Positions 31,945 through 41,263 are shown, counted from the first letter of the stretch. The stretch: DNA of 64,000 bases from Paraglaciecola sp. T6c (GCF_000014225.1 NC_008228.1:3906001-3970000); one strand, 5' to 3'. The notes: generated from the letters alone by a model not told the origin. Numbers and translations: made by a program.

Positions 31945-32859
31945 CTAGGATGAATTTGAGTCGAGTAGTCGAATAAACTTATTATCTATTTCCGCTTTCG
32001 CGCCGCTTTTAATCAAACGTTGAAACGCGCGATCGAACTTATCCATCCACATTTTCGCTTCGGGGTAAGACGTTGAAATGATGAAATGCAAAGGCACTTG
32101 CTCTACATACTTTTTAAGCACAACCAGCTTACTGTCTGTTAAGCGGTCATTATTGACCTCATTCACAGAAACATAGTCATTTGTCAGGCCAGCGTCACTC
32201 CACCCCCGCTGCACATGTCCTATGCATGCGGCGCCATCAACCACGCGATTAATCTTCAAATTGAGACTTTCCACTACACCACCTTTCACAAATTCGGCCG
32301 AATAGCCGTAAGGTAAGCATAAGCGTTTATCCTTCAATTGTTGTACATCAGTAAAATTCGATGCCTTGCTGACATAGAAACGTACTGGGATAAAATTGAT
32401 AGGCTTAGAAAAATAGTATTTCTTAGCCCGCTGAGCAGAATAGACATAAGGAAATGTCCCCAGGAAACGTTGCTCTGTAGTCCATCGTTCTCCCCTACTC
32501 CATGGCAAAATGTGTATATCAACATTGAGCCCCATCTCTGCAAACGTACGTGTTACAAGCGCTTGAGACCAGCCACCGTGGGGCATCTTGGCGGATATAA
32601 AAGGGAAGTAGCTTTGGCCGGTTGTTAAGCGTATCCGCTTATTCACCGCTTCAAAAGGTTTAGGGGCAGCGCCCTGGTCATCCGTATATATGACGCGAGC
32701 ATCATTAGGCTGATGCAAATCGTCTTGATTAGCGTGAGGGAGGCTTGGACTGTCTGATGCATTTGCCACCTTCAGAATACTAATTACCAAGAAGAGTAAG
32801 CAGGCCTTCGAGGCGAAGGTAAAGTGCAGCAAACAAAAGTGCGGTTCCTTGGCAGCCAT
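31945..32859 (-). CDS. Periplasmic solute-binding protein, family 3-like
   Basis: 304 residues with an N-terminal signal peptide (about residues 17-35, a hydrophobic run ending NAS). The mature part has the extracellular solute-binding family 3 pattern: RIRLTTGQSYFPFISAKMPHGGW, RTFAEMGLNVDIHILPWSRG, YFSKPINFIPVRFYVSK, LKDKRLCLPYGYSAEFV, and a C-terminal helix. Many Alteromonadales encode such proteins without an ABC permease; some act as sensors. No permease is adjacent here. The ribosome-binding site (AGGA) is 13 bases from the ATG, so the start is uncertain. Ligand unknown, possibly an amino acid or a small acid. Confidence 0.75.
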   Translation of the reverse strand: MAAKEPHFCLLHFTFASKACLLFLVISILKVANASDSPSLPHANQDDLHQPNDARVIYTDDQGAAPKPFEAVNKRIRLTTGQSYFPFISAKMPHGGWSQALVTRTFAEMGLNVDIHILPWSRGERWTTEQRFLGTFPYVYSAQRAKKYYFSKPINFIPVRFYVSKASNFTDVQQLKDKRLCLPYGYSAEFVKGGVVESLNLKINRVVDGAACIGHVQRGWSDAGLTNDYVSVNEVNNDRLTDSKLVVLKKYVEQVPLHFIISTSYPEAKMWMDKFDRAFQRLIKSGAKAEIDNKFIRLLDSNSS

Positions 32860-32992
32860 GTCTGGTTGATATTCCTATTTGCGGTAAACGAGCAAGTAAT
32901 AAACGCATTATGCATATTACTTGCTGCAGTTCTACATAATCATGGTCACTATAAAGGTGGTCGGTTGTGTAGCCCACTGGCGAGTGATAATT

Positions 32993-34138
32993 TTACCACT
33001 CGCTAAGTGCCGACATACTGAACGTTTGCCCCTGATAGTTCAGGATCACATGTTGTGGCTCTATATGCTCGATACGCACTTTATCTGCAATCATATCCCC
33101 TTCATTCAGCGTCCTGTTATTCACCTTTACCCATCTATCTTGCGCTGAAGATGCATACATGTGCGTGGTAAAAACCATGGGGGGCAGTTGTGTTAACACC
33201 CATGCAGGCAACTGATCAATGCGCGGGGTATCTTCACTTTTTGTTTGCGTGGCTTCGAATGGCTGTTCGGGCTCTTTGTCCAATTCTGTGATCACCTTCT
33301 CAAAGCGCTTTAATAAGTCAGACGATATTCTGGGGCTTGGCTCTGGCTCTGGCTCTGGCTCTGGCTCTGCTTCAGGTCTGGGGTTGACTTGCTGTTCAAA
33401 GGGAGTCGTTGTCTTAAGTTGAGTATTACTATGCGGCTGGTTAACGGCCATTGCGACAGACTCATTAACTGCATTTTGATTGCCGCGTGTTTGAGCAACA
33501 TCTGGCTCGTTCGATTTTACCATTAAGACTTTTTCGTTGTTCTTCCCAGAAGGTTTATCTCCCCCAGGATCCTTCTCGCTCGTGCGCAAATTATCAGCAA
33601 GGGTTCCATTAGTGTCTATCGCAGAACTCGCATTTTCTCGACTGCCTCCAGCGAAACCTTCAACAATGGCGGCGTCATCTTGTGCCGCTGGACTGGTGAG
33701 CTTGGCTAACAATGACGGGGCGATTGCTACGCCCCACCCTAATGCAAATCCAATAAATACCACCACCACGCCTTGCAATAGCGGCTTGGTATAGTATTGC
33801 CAGCGAGAAGGTAACGCCTGGATTGACGGTAAAAACAAACTGCGATTGAATTGATCTGACACCGCCGCATCAGCGCCATGCAGAGCTCTAGCCCCAGCGA
33901 CGCGCTCACTTTCGAGTAATTTCTGCGTTTGTGATTTTTGTACTTTAGGCCGGTCAATCTCCACGGTTTGGGCAGGGTCAATTTCCACCTGCTGTACGCC
34001 CATTTCCCCTAACCCTGTGACCATTTCCATGCTGGTCACTAAACCGGACTTACGTATTTTAATTGGGCCGTTTTGCTGCGTAATCTTTACTATCACCATG
34101 CCAGGCAGTAAGGCATCAATATTGATGAGGTTATCCAT
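32993..34138 (-). CDS. gspB: GspB-type protein with extra N-terminal DUF3391-like domain
   Basis: 381 residues. The C-terminal ~75 residues (LPAWVLTQLPPMVFTTHMYAS ... VILNYQGQTFSMSAL) match GspB/ExeB, which with GspA helps to place the type II secretin in the outer membrane. One membrane helix lies near residue 130 (LLQGVVVVFIGFALGWGVAI), followed by a disordered, acidic Pro-rich linker with five Glu-Pro repeats. The first ~60 residues (INIDALLPGMVIVKI ... LGEMGVQQVEID) resemble the DUF3391 domain usually fused to HD-GYP proteins; this would be cytoplasmic and is not part of classical GspB. The gene overlaps gspA by 8 bases. The rest of the gsp cluster is not in the window. Confidence 0.82.
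   Translation of the reverse strand: MDNLINIDALLPGMVIVKITQQNGPIKIRKSGLVTSMEMVTGLGEMGVQQVEIDPAQTVEIDRPKVQKSQTQKLLESERVAGARALHGADAAVSDQFNRSLFLPSIQALPSRWQYYTKPLLQGVVVVFIGFALGWGVAIAPSLLAKLTSPAAQDDAAIVEGFAGGSRENASSAIDTNGTLADNLRTSEKDPGGDKPSGKNNEKVLMVKSNEPDVAQTRGNQNAVNESVAMAVNQPHSNTQLKTTTPFEQQVNPRPEAEPEPEPEPEPSPRISSDLLKRFEKVITELDKEPEQPFEATQTKSEDTPRIDQLPAWVLTQLPPMVFTTHMYASSAQDRWVKVNNRTLNEGDMIADKVRIEHIEPQHVILNYQGQTFSMSALSEW
33339..33368 (-). repeat. Hexanucleotide tandem repeat in gspB
   Basis: Five perfect copies of GGCTCT on the plus strand, coding Glu-Pro on the minus strand. Copy-number change would lengthen or shorten the periplasmic linker without a frameshift. Confidence 0.85.
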
Positions 34139-35042
34139 ACCAATGGCCTCCCATAAAGCCTAACCCGAAGGCCAGTACAAACAAGCCTGCGAGTATTAGG
34201 GTACGCTGTTTTCCTCTGCGCTGAGCCACCACATCAGCGCCCAAGATTTGCTCTGCGGCAGCATAAAATATATGGGTATGTACCACGGGAGCTTGTTTAG
34301 TAAACGTTAACGTTAACGCCCTGTCACATAGTAAATTAATCACCCTCGGTATACCGCCAGTGACCTGATACACAGCGCCCAGTGCGCCTGCACTAAAAAC
34401 ACTGCTATCGCCATTTGCTACCCCTAATCGGTGATGAATATAGGCTTTTACTTCACCAGAAGTGAGCGGTAGCAAGTGGTAACGGGCGGTGATGCGCTGG
34501 GCTAATTGGCGCAGCTCGTTACGTTTCAACAATTGCTGCAATTCTGGCTGACCGATTAACACCACTTTGAGCAGCTTTTCCCGGTTGGTCTCAAGGTTGG
34601 TCAACAAACGTAACTGCTCAAGCACCTCTGGCAACAAATGCTGGGCTTCATCCACAATCAATATCGTGTTCAAGCCTGCGTTGTGATTAATCACCAGCTT
34701 GTTGAGGATCAAATCCGTAAAGTATTTTAGGCTCGCTCGTTCGTGTTGATAATCTATGCTTAGCTCGTCACAAATGGTGGCGAGTAACTCAATGGCTGAG
34801 AGCGTTGGGTTAAGCACCATGGCGACCTGAGTATTATCAGGCAGCTGTTGTAATAACTTACGCGACACGGTGGTTTTCCCCGTTCCGACTTCGCCTGTTA
34901 ACATCACAAAACCGCCACTTTCCCGTAACCCAAAGGTCAAATGAGCAAGGGCTTCCTTGTGTCTTGGACTCATATATAGGTACGCGGGATTAGGTGCGAT
35001 AGAAAACGGATTATCTGAAAGTCCGAAATAATTAAGATACAT
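34131..35042 (-). CDS. gspA: GspA/ExeA-type AAA ATPase
   Basis: 303 residues from ATG 35042 (a longer frame from TTG 35111 lacks a ribosome-binding site). The N-terminus YLNYFGLSDNPFSIAPNP is the standard ExeA opening. Walker A reads GEVGTGKTT, Walker B TILIVDEAQ, and a C-terminal membrane helix (LILAGLFVLAFGLGFMGG) follows. ExeA/GspA couples ATP hydrolysis at the inner membrane to assembly of the type II secretin, partly through peptidoglycan binding; a periplasmic PG-binding domain, present in Aeromonas ExeA, is absent here since the protein ends right after the helix. It overlaps gspB, indicating coupled translation. Confidence 0.88.
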   Translation of the reverse strand: MYLNYFGLSDNPFSIAPNPAYLYMSPRHKEALAHLTFGLRESGGFVMLTGEVGTGKTTVSRKLLQQLPDNTQVAMVLNPTLSAIELLATICDELSIDYQHERASLKYFTDLILNKLVINHNAGLNTILIVDEAQHLLPEVLEQLRLLTNLETNREKLLKVVLIGQPELQQLLKRNELRQLAQRITARYHLLPLTSGEVKAYIHHRLGVANGDSSVFSAGALGAVYQVTGGIPRVINLLCDRALTLTFTKQAPVVHTHIFYAAAEQILGADVVAQRRGKQRTLILAGLFVLAFGLGFMGGHWYG

Positions 35043-35305
35043 AGCTGCGGTTCTAGTGGCCGATTGAGGATAAGCGGAAGATAAACTAACGGCTTCATTC
35101 AAGCTTGTCAAAGGTAAGACGCGTTATGCATAAAGCTGATGTCTACAGTTTTAGCACTGCAATTTCGCCCCCGCCAATTCGAGTAAATTCAACTGCTAAG
35201 TGACTTTCACAGGCGATACACATTATTAATCGCTTATTCCTATGCGTATTTTTGCTCATCGGATAAATCAGGCATAATAAGGCGATTCTCAAATTTAAGG
35301 TGACT

Positions 35306-36523
35306 ATGCAAGTATATTTAGTAGGTGGGGCAGTACGGGATAAGCTACTCGAGCGACCAGTAAAAGATAAGGACTGGGTTGTCGTGGGTGCTAGCGAAGC
35401 CGATATGCTGGCCAAGGGCTTTCAGCAAGTGGGTAAAGACTTTCCAGTATTTTTACACCCTAAAACCCAGCAAGAATACGCCCTAGCCCGCACCGAGCGT
35501 AAAATAGGCCAAGGCTATGCCGGGTTTGAGTGCGACACCTCTACCAATGTCACGCTCGAGCAGGACTTACTGCGCCGGGACCTAACCGTGAACGCCATGG
35601 CAATGGACGACAACGGCAACATTATCGATCCCTTCAATGGCCAAAAAGACCTTAGAAATCGCGTTTTGCGCCATGTGTCTGACGCGTTTGAGGAAGACCC
35701 GCTGCGCGTATTACGCGTTGCACGGTTTGCAGCGCGCTACGCGAGTTATGGCTTTAGCATAGCGGATGAAACCAAAACCTTAATGGCTAACATAACCCAA
35801 TCGGGGGAGCTCAGTCATTTAAGCGCTGAGCGTGTGTGGGTCGAAACCGCAAAGAGCTTACTTGAAGATACCCCCCAAATATATTTTGAAACCCTGCGCG
35901 AATGCGGCGCCTTAAAAGTGTGGTTTGCTGAGCTTGATTGCTTATGGGGCATTCCTAATCCAGCCAAATGGCATCCCGAAATTGACACTGGGATCCACAG
36001 CATGATGGTACTGGAACAATCTGTGCGGGTATCTCATAAGCTCAGCGTACGTTTTGCCGCTTTAGTGCACGACCTAGGCAAGGGGTTAACACCACCAGAA
36101 GAGTGGCCGTCACACCGCGGGCATGAAAAACGTGGCCTCGTGCCCATTAACACCCTTTGTGAGCGGCTAAAAGTACCCAATGACTGTCGTGATTTAGCGT
36201 TATTAATGAGTGAATTTCATAGTCATGTGCATCATGCGTTTAAGCTCAAAGCCGCCACGATCAATGATTTTTTAGACAAATGTGACGTATGGCGAAAGCC
36301 TGAGCGCTTTGCCGATTTATTGCTGGCCTGTACCGCAGATGCGAAAGGGCGAACGGGCTTTGAAGAGCGCCCCTACCCCAACGCAGACTATATTTGGCAA
36401 GCCTATTTGCTCGCCAAAGAGGTCAACGTACAAGAAATAGTGCAAGCAGGTTATAAAGGCGCAGAAATAAAACAACAACTCAGACAAAAACGCATTCATG
36501 CTATCGCCACAAACGTGGCATAA
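35306..36523 (+). CDS. cca: CCA tRNA nucleotidyltransferase (multifunctional, with HD domain)
   Basis: 405 residues from ATG 35306, preceded by TAAGG; a GTG six bases earlier is the alternative. The enzyme adds or repairs the CCA end of tRNAs. The nucleotidyltransferase domain opens with MQVYLVGGAVRDKLL and the DxD-type KDKDWVVVG, then LLRRDLTVNAMAM and the RFAARYASYGF neck region. The HD phosphohydrolase domain is shown by RFAALVHDLGKG and FHSHVHHAF. The length matches the E. coli type (412), which also has phosphatase and 2',3'-cyclic phosphodiesterase activity. Confidence 0.97.
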   Translation: MQVYLVGGAVRDKLLERPVKDKDWVVVGASEADMLAKGFQQVGKDFPVFLHPKTQQEYALARTERKIGQGYAGFECDTSTNVTLEQDLLRRDLTVNAMAMDDNGNIIDPFNGQKDLRNRVLRHVSDAFEEDPLRVLRVARFAARYASYGFSIADETKTLMANITQSGELSHLSAERVWVETAKSLLEDTPQIYFETLRECGALKVWFAELDCLWGIPNPAKWHPEIDTGIHSMMVLEQSVRVSHKLSVRFAALVHDLGKGLTPPEEWPSHRGHEKRGLVPINTLCERLKVPNDCRDLALLMSEFHSHVHHAFKLKAATINDFLDKCDVWRKPERFADLLLACTADAKGRTGFEERPYPNADYIWQAYLLAKEVNVQEIVQAGYKGAEIKQQLRQKRIHAIATNVA

Positions 36524-36577
36524 TAGTCGTCCGCTTTTGTAGCATCCAAACGATAAACAGAACACACAAGGCTTACC

Positions 36578-37234
36578 ATGTTATCCACCACTCAATTAAA
36601 CACCATGCTGACACTGCAAGACGGCATGAACCGAAAAGTTAACCCACAATGGCTTAGCGCAAATTACGCCTATTTACGCGCCGCTATGATCGAGTCGGTT
36701 GAAGGTATTGAGCATCACGGCTGGAAATGGTGGAAAGCCCAACAAAAAGACTTGCCTCAGCTACAGATGGAGTTAGTCGATATTTGGCATTTCGCGCTAT
36801 CGTCAATCATTATTCAGTTTGACGGTGACATTGCCCAATCGTCTAGCACGATTGCTCAGCAACTTGCATCAAATACCAGCAGTGTGACGTTTGATGGTAA
36901 ACCCTATGATTTTACCAATTTAGATATACTCGACAATTTACAATTAATGGCTGGCCTGTGCGCCGCTAATCGTTTTGACGTACCTTTGTTCATCAAAATC
37001 GTTGAGCAGGCTGAAATGAACGCCGACGAACTTTATCGTCAATATGTGGGCAAAAATGTTCTAAACTTCTTCCGTCAAGATAACGGTTACAAAGAAGGCA
37101 GCTACCATAAATTATGGAATGGCCGTGAAGATAACGAACACTTGGTTGATGTGTTAAACGCCTTAGATATTGCCTTACCAGATTACAGCGACCAAGTGTA
37201 TCAGGGTTTACAACAGCGCTATCCCACTGCTTAA
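36578..37234 (+). CDS. dUTPase-2 family protein (all-alpha NTP pyrophosphohydrolase)
   Basis: 218 residues. The metal-binding motif pairs of the dimeric all-alpha dUTPase family are visible: ESVEGIEHHGWKWWK in the first helix and QMELVDIWHFALS in the second, with a later EMNADELYRQYVGKNVLNFFRQDNGYKEGSY block that contacts substrate. The family hydrolyses dUTP to dUMP, keeping uracil out of DNA, though some members prefer other nucleotides. AAGG six bases upstream supports the ATG. It lies 54 bases after cca and 87 before srmB on the same strand, so it may be part of a short operon. Confidence 0.88.
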   Translation: MLSTTQLNTMLTLQDGMNRKVNPQWLSANYAYLRAAMIESVEGIEHHGWKWWKAQQKDLPQLQMELVDIWHFALSSIIIQFDGDIAQSSSTIAQQLASNTSSVTFDGKPYDFTNLDILDNLQLMAGLCAANRFDVPLFIKIVEQAEMNADELYRQYVGKNVLNFFRQDNGYKEGSYHKLWNGREDNEHLVDVLNALDIALPDYSDQVYQGLQQRYPTA

Positions 37235-37321
37235 ACACGCAGTGAAAATAACATCTCGGAGGCTCAACAATTTTGTAGCCACCATAATATTAAGTACAAC
37301 GTTAAGAAGCATATAAACGCC

Positions 37322-38560
37322 ATGTTTGAGCAATTAGAATTAGATGATGAACTTTGCCGCGCAGTCGCCGATTTAGGTTACAGCGAACCCACCAGCATTC
37401 AACAGTTGGTCATTCCAGCGGCGATGGAAGGTAAAGACATACTCGCATCCGCCCCAACCGGCACAGGTAAAACGGCGGCGTTTCTATTGCCCGTATGCCA
37501 ATTCTTATTAGATTACCCGCGCCGCCATCCTGGCTCGACCCGTATTTTGATTTTAACCCCAACCCGAGAATTAGCTCAGCAGGTTTATAACCAAGCACTT
37601 GAGTTAAGTCGCTACACAGACATAGTGTGCGGCGTGATCACAGGTGGCATCAACTACGGCACCGATCGCGATACTTTTGAGAAAAACCTCGATATATTGG
37701 TGGCCACTCCAGGGCGCTTGTTCGAGCACATCGAACAAGAAAGCTTTGATTGTCGTGACATCGAGTGCCTGATTTTAGATGAAGCTGACCGTATGCTCGA
37801 CATGGGCTTCTCATCAATCGTTAATCAAATATCGGCTGAAGCCCGCTGGCGCAAGCAAAGCATGTTGTTTTCTGCCACTCTAGAAGGCACTGGCATTAGT
37901 CGTTTCGCCAAAGACATACTCAACGACCCCGTTGAGTTGGAGGCTGCATCTAGTCGTAAAGAGCAAGGTAAAATTCATCAATGGCTACATATCGCCGATG
38001 ATGCAAAGCATAAATATGCTCTGCTAAAACATATTCTGACCCATCAAGTGGAATCTGCCGTGGTGTTTGTGAAAACCCGCGACCGCCTGAATGAGTTAAA
38101 GCAAATTCTGGAGCGCGACGGCTTTACCGTGTGCTGGCTACAGGGCGAAATGCCCCAAGACAAACGTAACTTGTCCATGGCAAAATTCCGCTCTGGTGAA
38201 GTCAAAATATTGATTGCCACCGACGTTGCCGCCCGTGGTATTGATGTTGAAAGCATCAGTCATGTTATCAACTATGATATGCCGCGTACCGCAGACGTTT
38301 ATGTACACCGTATCGGTCGAACAGGTCGCGCTGGCAACAAGGGTACGGCCATTTCTTTGGTTGAAGCACACGACATTGGCATAGTGCCCAAAATCGAACG
38401 CTACACCGAGCAGCCGCTTAAACGCCGGGTAATCGACGAATTACGCCCGAAAAATAAAGAAGCCAAGCCACCAGCCAAAAGAAAGATCAGCAACAAAGCG
38501 AAAAAAGCCGCCGGTATACCGCTGAAAAAGAAAGCCAAAAAGAAAAAGAATCGCGGTTAA
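37322..38560 (+). CDS. srmB: ATP-dependent RNA helicase SrmB
   Basis: 412 residues. DEAD-box helicase for early 50S subunit assembly. Motifs in order: the Q motif region SEPTSIQQ, Walker A APTGTGKT, PTRELAQQV, LDEADRMLDMGF, SATLEGTG, then in the second RecA-like domain ATDVAARGID and HRIGRTGRAG. LILDEADRMLDMGFSS, RWRKQSMLFSATLEG and ISLVEAHD followed by VIDELRPK are specific to SrmB rather than RhlE or DeaD. The C-terminal tail is strongly basic with Lys-rich repeats for RNA contact. A strong terminator follows. Confidence 0.95.
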   Translation: MFEQLELDDELCRAVADLGYSEPTSIQQLVIPAAMEGKDILASAPTGTGKTAAFLLPVCQFLLDYPRRHPGSTRILILTPTRELAQQVYNQALELSRYTDIVCGVITGGINYGTDRDTFEKNLDILVATPGRLFEHIEQESFDCRDIECLILDEADRMLDMGFSSIVNQISAEARWRKQSMLFSATLEGTGISRFAKDILNDPVELEAASSRKEQGKIHQWLHIADDAKHKYALLKHILTHQVESAVVFVKTRDRLNELKQILERDGFTVCWLQGEMPQDKRNLSMAKFRSGEVKILIATDVAARGIDVESISHVINYDMPRTADVYVHRIGRTGRAGNKGTAISLVEAHDIGIVPKIERYTEQPLKRRVIDELRPKNKEAKPPAKRKISNKAKKAAGIPLKKKAKKKKNRG

Positions 38561-38633
38561 AGCCTGTCGTTTTAGCCAGCCGGTTTGACGCCAACTTTCA
38601 CATTTAATACGTCTAGCTAAGCTGAATGTAACG

Positions 38634-38668
38634 CACAAAAAACCTGCAAATTTGCAGGTTTTTTTGTG
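38634..38668. terminator. Bidirectional terminator after srmB
   Basis: Near-perfect inverted repeat centred on CAAATTTG with the stem AAAACCTGC / GCAGGTTTT, long A and T tracts on each side. It serves srmB and the convergent small gene. Confidence 0.92.
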
Positions 38669-38750
38669 TTAGTTAAGTGTGGTGTTAGTTCGTACTGGTG
38701 GGCTCGGTGAGTACTTTAAATGTTGTAACTCAATACAAATCCCCTCACGC

Positions 38751-39152
38751 TTACCATGCTGGATGACCCTTAAGCAGTGTTCTTTTTAATTCGCCATTTC
38801 TGGCATCCTGCTCGGTCCAACTTTCTCCTAATTTACGGTTTATTAGATTAAGACAATACTCTTTTGGCGGGTCATTTGGTTGTGCAAAGATGGTGACACA
38901 CATACTATCAGTCGTTACTCGCCACTTCCCTTTACTCGTTTGACCTTGCTCTGCAAGGTGTTCAAAAGAGCCATCAGGATCAAAATATATAATGCTTGCA
39001 CCAAACCTATTGGTTATTTTTAGGGCGTTACCCGATATTAACGTTTGAATTTTCTCAACGCCCAAATCTGAAGCGCCTGCATTCATACAAAAAAACATAA
39101 GAATAATAGCAATCAGTGATATTGGTTTGCGAGCTTTCAAAGTGCTGTACAT
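38751..39152 (-). CDS. Small secreted protein, unknown function
   Basis: 133 residues from ATG 39152, which has a good AGGA six bases upstream; the frame extends further to 39215 but without such a site. A signal peptide is clear (hydrophobic LIAIILMFFCMNAGA). The mature part contains FDPDGSFEHLAEQGQTSKGKWRVTTDSMCVTIF and YCLNL; a GKW-type turn and two Cys suggest a small beta-barrel, reminiscent of proteins that report a per-sample measure in a lipocalin-like fold. I do not recognise a family with confidence. Confidence 0.65.
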   Translation of the reverse strand: MYSTLKARKPISLIAIILMFFCMNAGASDLGVEKIQTLISGNALKITNRFGASIIYFDPDGSFEHLAEQGQTSKGKWRVTTDSMCVTIFAQPNDPPKEYCLNLINRKLGESWTEQDARNGELKRTLLKGHPAW

Positions 39153-39296
39153 GTTAAGTCCTAGATTCTGGCGAGCACACAACATTAAAGTTCCATTGCC
39201 GCCATATATTGACAAACATAAGGGTGAAACCCAAAGCCCCCTTATATTCCAGCCTATTTGTTTATACTCGTTGCCACATATGCAGACAGACTGAAA

Positions 39297-40403
39297 TCAA
39301 CTCTGCTCACTCTTGGTGGGTATTTCTAGCAAGGTGAATTGGCTGTCGGTATCTCCTACCACCCTTACACTGCAACGTCCCCAACTAGCGGGTATATTCC
39401 ATGTGCTGTCTGTGGTCGCTGTGTATAACTCGCTTTTATTGTGACAACGCAGTTCCACTGTATTTAGGGTGCCGTTCACGTCATGTAAACTAAAGGCGCG
39501 CCTGCTCAGGGCATGCCACCAATCACCGTCTTGTTTGACTTTCCCTGGAATGGCTATGACTTGGTCGCTTTTGAGCACATTGAGTATTTGGGTCACATAA
39601 GGTTTGAGCATGGCGATGCTTTCGTCGTTATTTTCTTGCGTCTCAACCCGCTGAAACGTATCTAAGGCGTCAAGGTATTGGGACTGATTGATTTGCAGCA
39701 CAAACTTACGGTTTAACAATAATCGATGCGCTTCGCTGCCCAAGTACTTGCCTTTGCTATCAGTATTCAATATATGTTGAACGTGCTTAAGCTCAGCCAC
39801 CTCATCCGCTTCAGCCTTTGCCAAGTCAGCACGTAGCAACGAATAAAAGCTAAACTCTATGCTATTGAGCAAGCCTTTGTCTTTCATGTTGTCACTCAAC
39901 TCACGCGCTAAGGCAATATCATTGCTGCTTAGTGCAGCACGCACACTCTCATAATTGCGTTTAAACTTGCGCCTAACCCCTCTTTCCCCCCCGTCTAACT
40001 TAAAGTCCATTTGTACTTTGTTGTGGCATTGCTCAATTGGTTTGCCATCAACAAAAGCCGGGCTGTATTGCCAGTTTTTCATTGCTTTTATTGCTGCGCT
40101 TTCAAAGGCTTTCATACCACTTGAATCAACCACAACGATATTGTTGACGCTGCCGTCAGTACCCACCACAAAATTCAATTGCACCCAGCCCTCAGCGCCT
40201 TTTCGTGCCATGCTCACTGGATATTTAGGTGCTACACGTTCAATAGGTTCGGGGAGCTTAGCGGACTCCAAAAGCACAGTGCTTGGTTCGCTGATTGCGA
40301 TGTGGTGGGCCTGTGCTTCCGTTTGAGGCTTATTGATAGCACTCGCATTACCAGTGATTAAACTTGCACTACTAATGAGGAGTAATTTGGCGGTAAATGT
40401 CAT
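39297..40403 (-). CDS. Secreted TonB C-terminal-domain protein
   Basis: 369 residues from ATG 40403, supported by AAGGA six bases upstream. The longest frame (to 40685) would overlap the divergent rdgB gene and is rejected. A signal peptide occupies residues 1-22. Residues ~50-130 form a TonB C-terminal domain (IERVAPKYPVSMARKGAEGWVQLNF ... AIKAMKNWQYSPAFVDGKPIEQ). Unlike true TonB there is no N-terminal membrane anchor followed by a Pro-rich spacer, so energy transfer from ExbBD is unlikely. The remaining ~200 residues form a helical repeat-like region and a C-terminal beta-rich end (ELRCHNKSELYTATTDSTW). The role is unknown; such proteins are common in Alteromonadales. Confidence 0.8.
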   Translation of the reverse strand: MTFTAKLLLISSASLITGNASAINKPQTEAQAHHIAISEPSTVLLESAKLPEPIERVAPKYPVSMARKGAEGWVQLNFVVGTDGSVNNIVVVDSSGMKAFESAAIKAMKNWQYSPAFVDGKPIEQCHNKVQMDFKLDGGERGVRRKFKRNYESVRAALSSNDIALARELSDNMKDKGLLNSIEFSFYSLLRADLAKAEADEVAELKHVQHILNTDSKGKYLGSEAHRLLLNRKFVLQINQSQYLDALDTFQRVETQENNDESIAMLKPYVTQILNVLKSDQVIAIPGKVKQDGDWWHALSRRAFSLHDVNGTLNTVELRCHNKSELYTATTDSTWNIPASWGRCSVRVVGDTDSQFTLLEIPTKSEQS

Positions 40404-40611
40404 AAAGCATCCTTGCGCTACTAAGCGGTTAAGTTTGGAAAAAGACAATATTGAAAGGAATAACGTTGCGAACAACTTCCGATATTCAATAGATAGTATT
40501 AAGACTAAATAATTTACCCAACTACAGCAAGGCGTATTTGTTATGGGTAGCCCCCATATCGACAAAAGAGGTGAAAGCGCAATATCAATTACATCTCTAA
40601 ACAGGTAAAAT

Positions 40612-41259
40612 TTGCCGATAATAGACCAATGCATGAGTTTCCCCTTGTCACGTAAAATCGTTTTAGCCACAGGCAACAAAGGCAAAGTGGCTGAGCTTAG
40701 TCAGTTGCTTAGCCCACTACACATAAACATTATTCCACAGAGTGAATTTGACGTTCCTGAGGTGGCCGAAACAGGTACCACCTTCGTCGAAAACGCCATC
40801 ATCAAGGCCCGTCACGCAGCCAAGATTACGGGCTTGCCCGCTATTGCTGACGATTCTGGTTTAGCCGTAGATGCCTTAGGCGGAGCACCTGGCGTATACT
40901 CAGCACGCTATGCCGGTAGCCATGCCACAGATAGTGATAATATTGATAAGTTGCTTCACTCACTAAGTGATATTGCACCAGTGAAACGCCAAGCGCGTTT
41001 CTTATGTGTATTGGTGTATATGCGCAGCAGTGAAGACCCCACCCCCATCATTTGCCAAGGCGAATGGCATGGCGAAATAACCCTCGAGCGTAGTGGTGAA
41101 AGTGGCTTTGGTTACGACCCTGTGTTCTGGGTAGAACAAAAAAAGTGTACTTCTGCACAACTAACAAAAGAGCAAAAGAACGCCCTAAGTCATCGCGGCC
41201 AAGCGTTACAACAGCTATTAGTAAAACTGAGCGCAGATTTTGAAAAAGCAGGTGAATAG
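40612..41259 (+). CDS. rdgB: XTP/dITP diphosphatase (RdgB/HAM1)
   Basis: 215 residues from a TTG at 40612 with AGGT at good spacing; the ATG at 40633 (208 residues) is the other choice, without a clear ribosome-binding site. The enzyme hydrolyses dITP, ITP and XTP so that damaged purines do not enter DNA or RNA. Signatures: [47 protein letters not shown] and [10 protein letters not shown]. Followed immediately by hemW, the order seen in E. coli (yggV-yggW). Confidence 0.95.
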   Translation: MPIIDQCMSFPLSRKIVLATGNKGKVAELSQLLSPLHINIIPQSEFDVPEVAETGTTFVENAIIKARHAAKITGLPAIADDSGLAVDALGGAPGVYSARYAGSHATDSDNIDKLLHSLSDIAPVKRQARFLCVLVYMRSSEDPTPIICQGEWHGEITLERSGESGFGYDPVFWVEQKKCTSAQLTKEQKNALSHRGQALQQLLVKLSADFEKAGE

Positions 41260-41263
41260 CGTA

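Noticed and set aside
40404-40685. 94-residue N-terminal extension of the TonB-domain protein
   Set aside because: It overlaps the divergent rdgB gene; ATG 40403 has AAGGA and starts a clean signal peptide.
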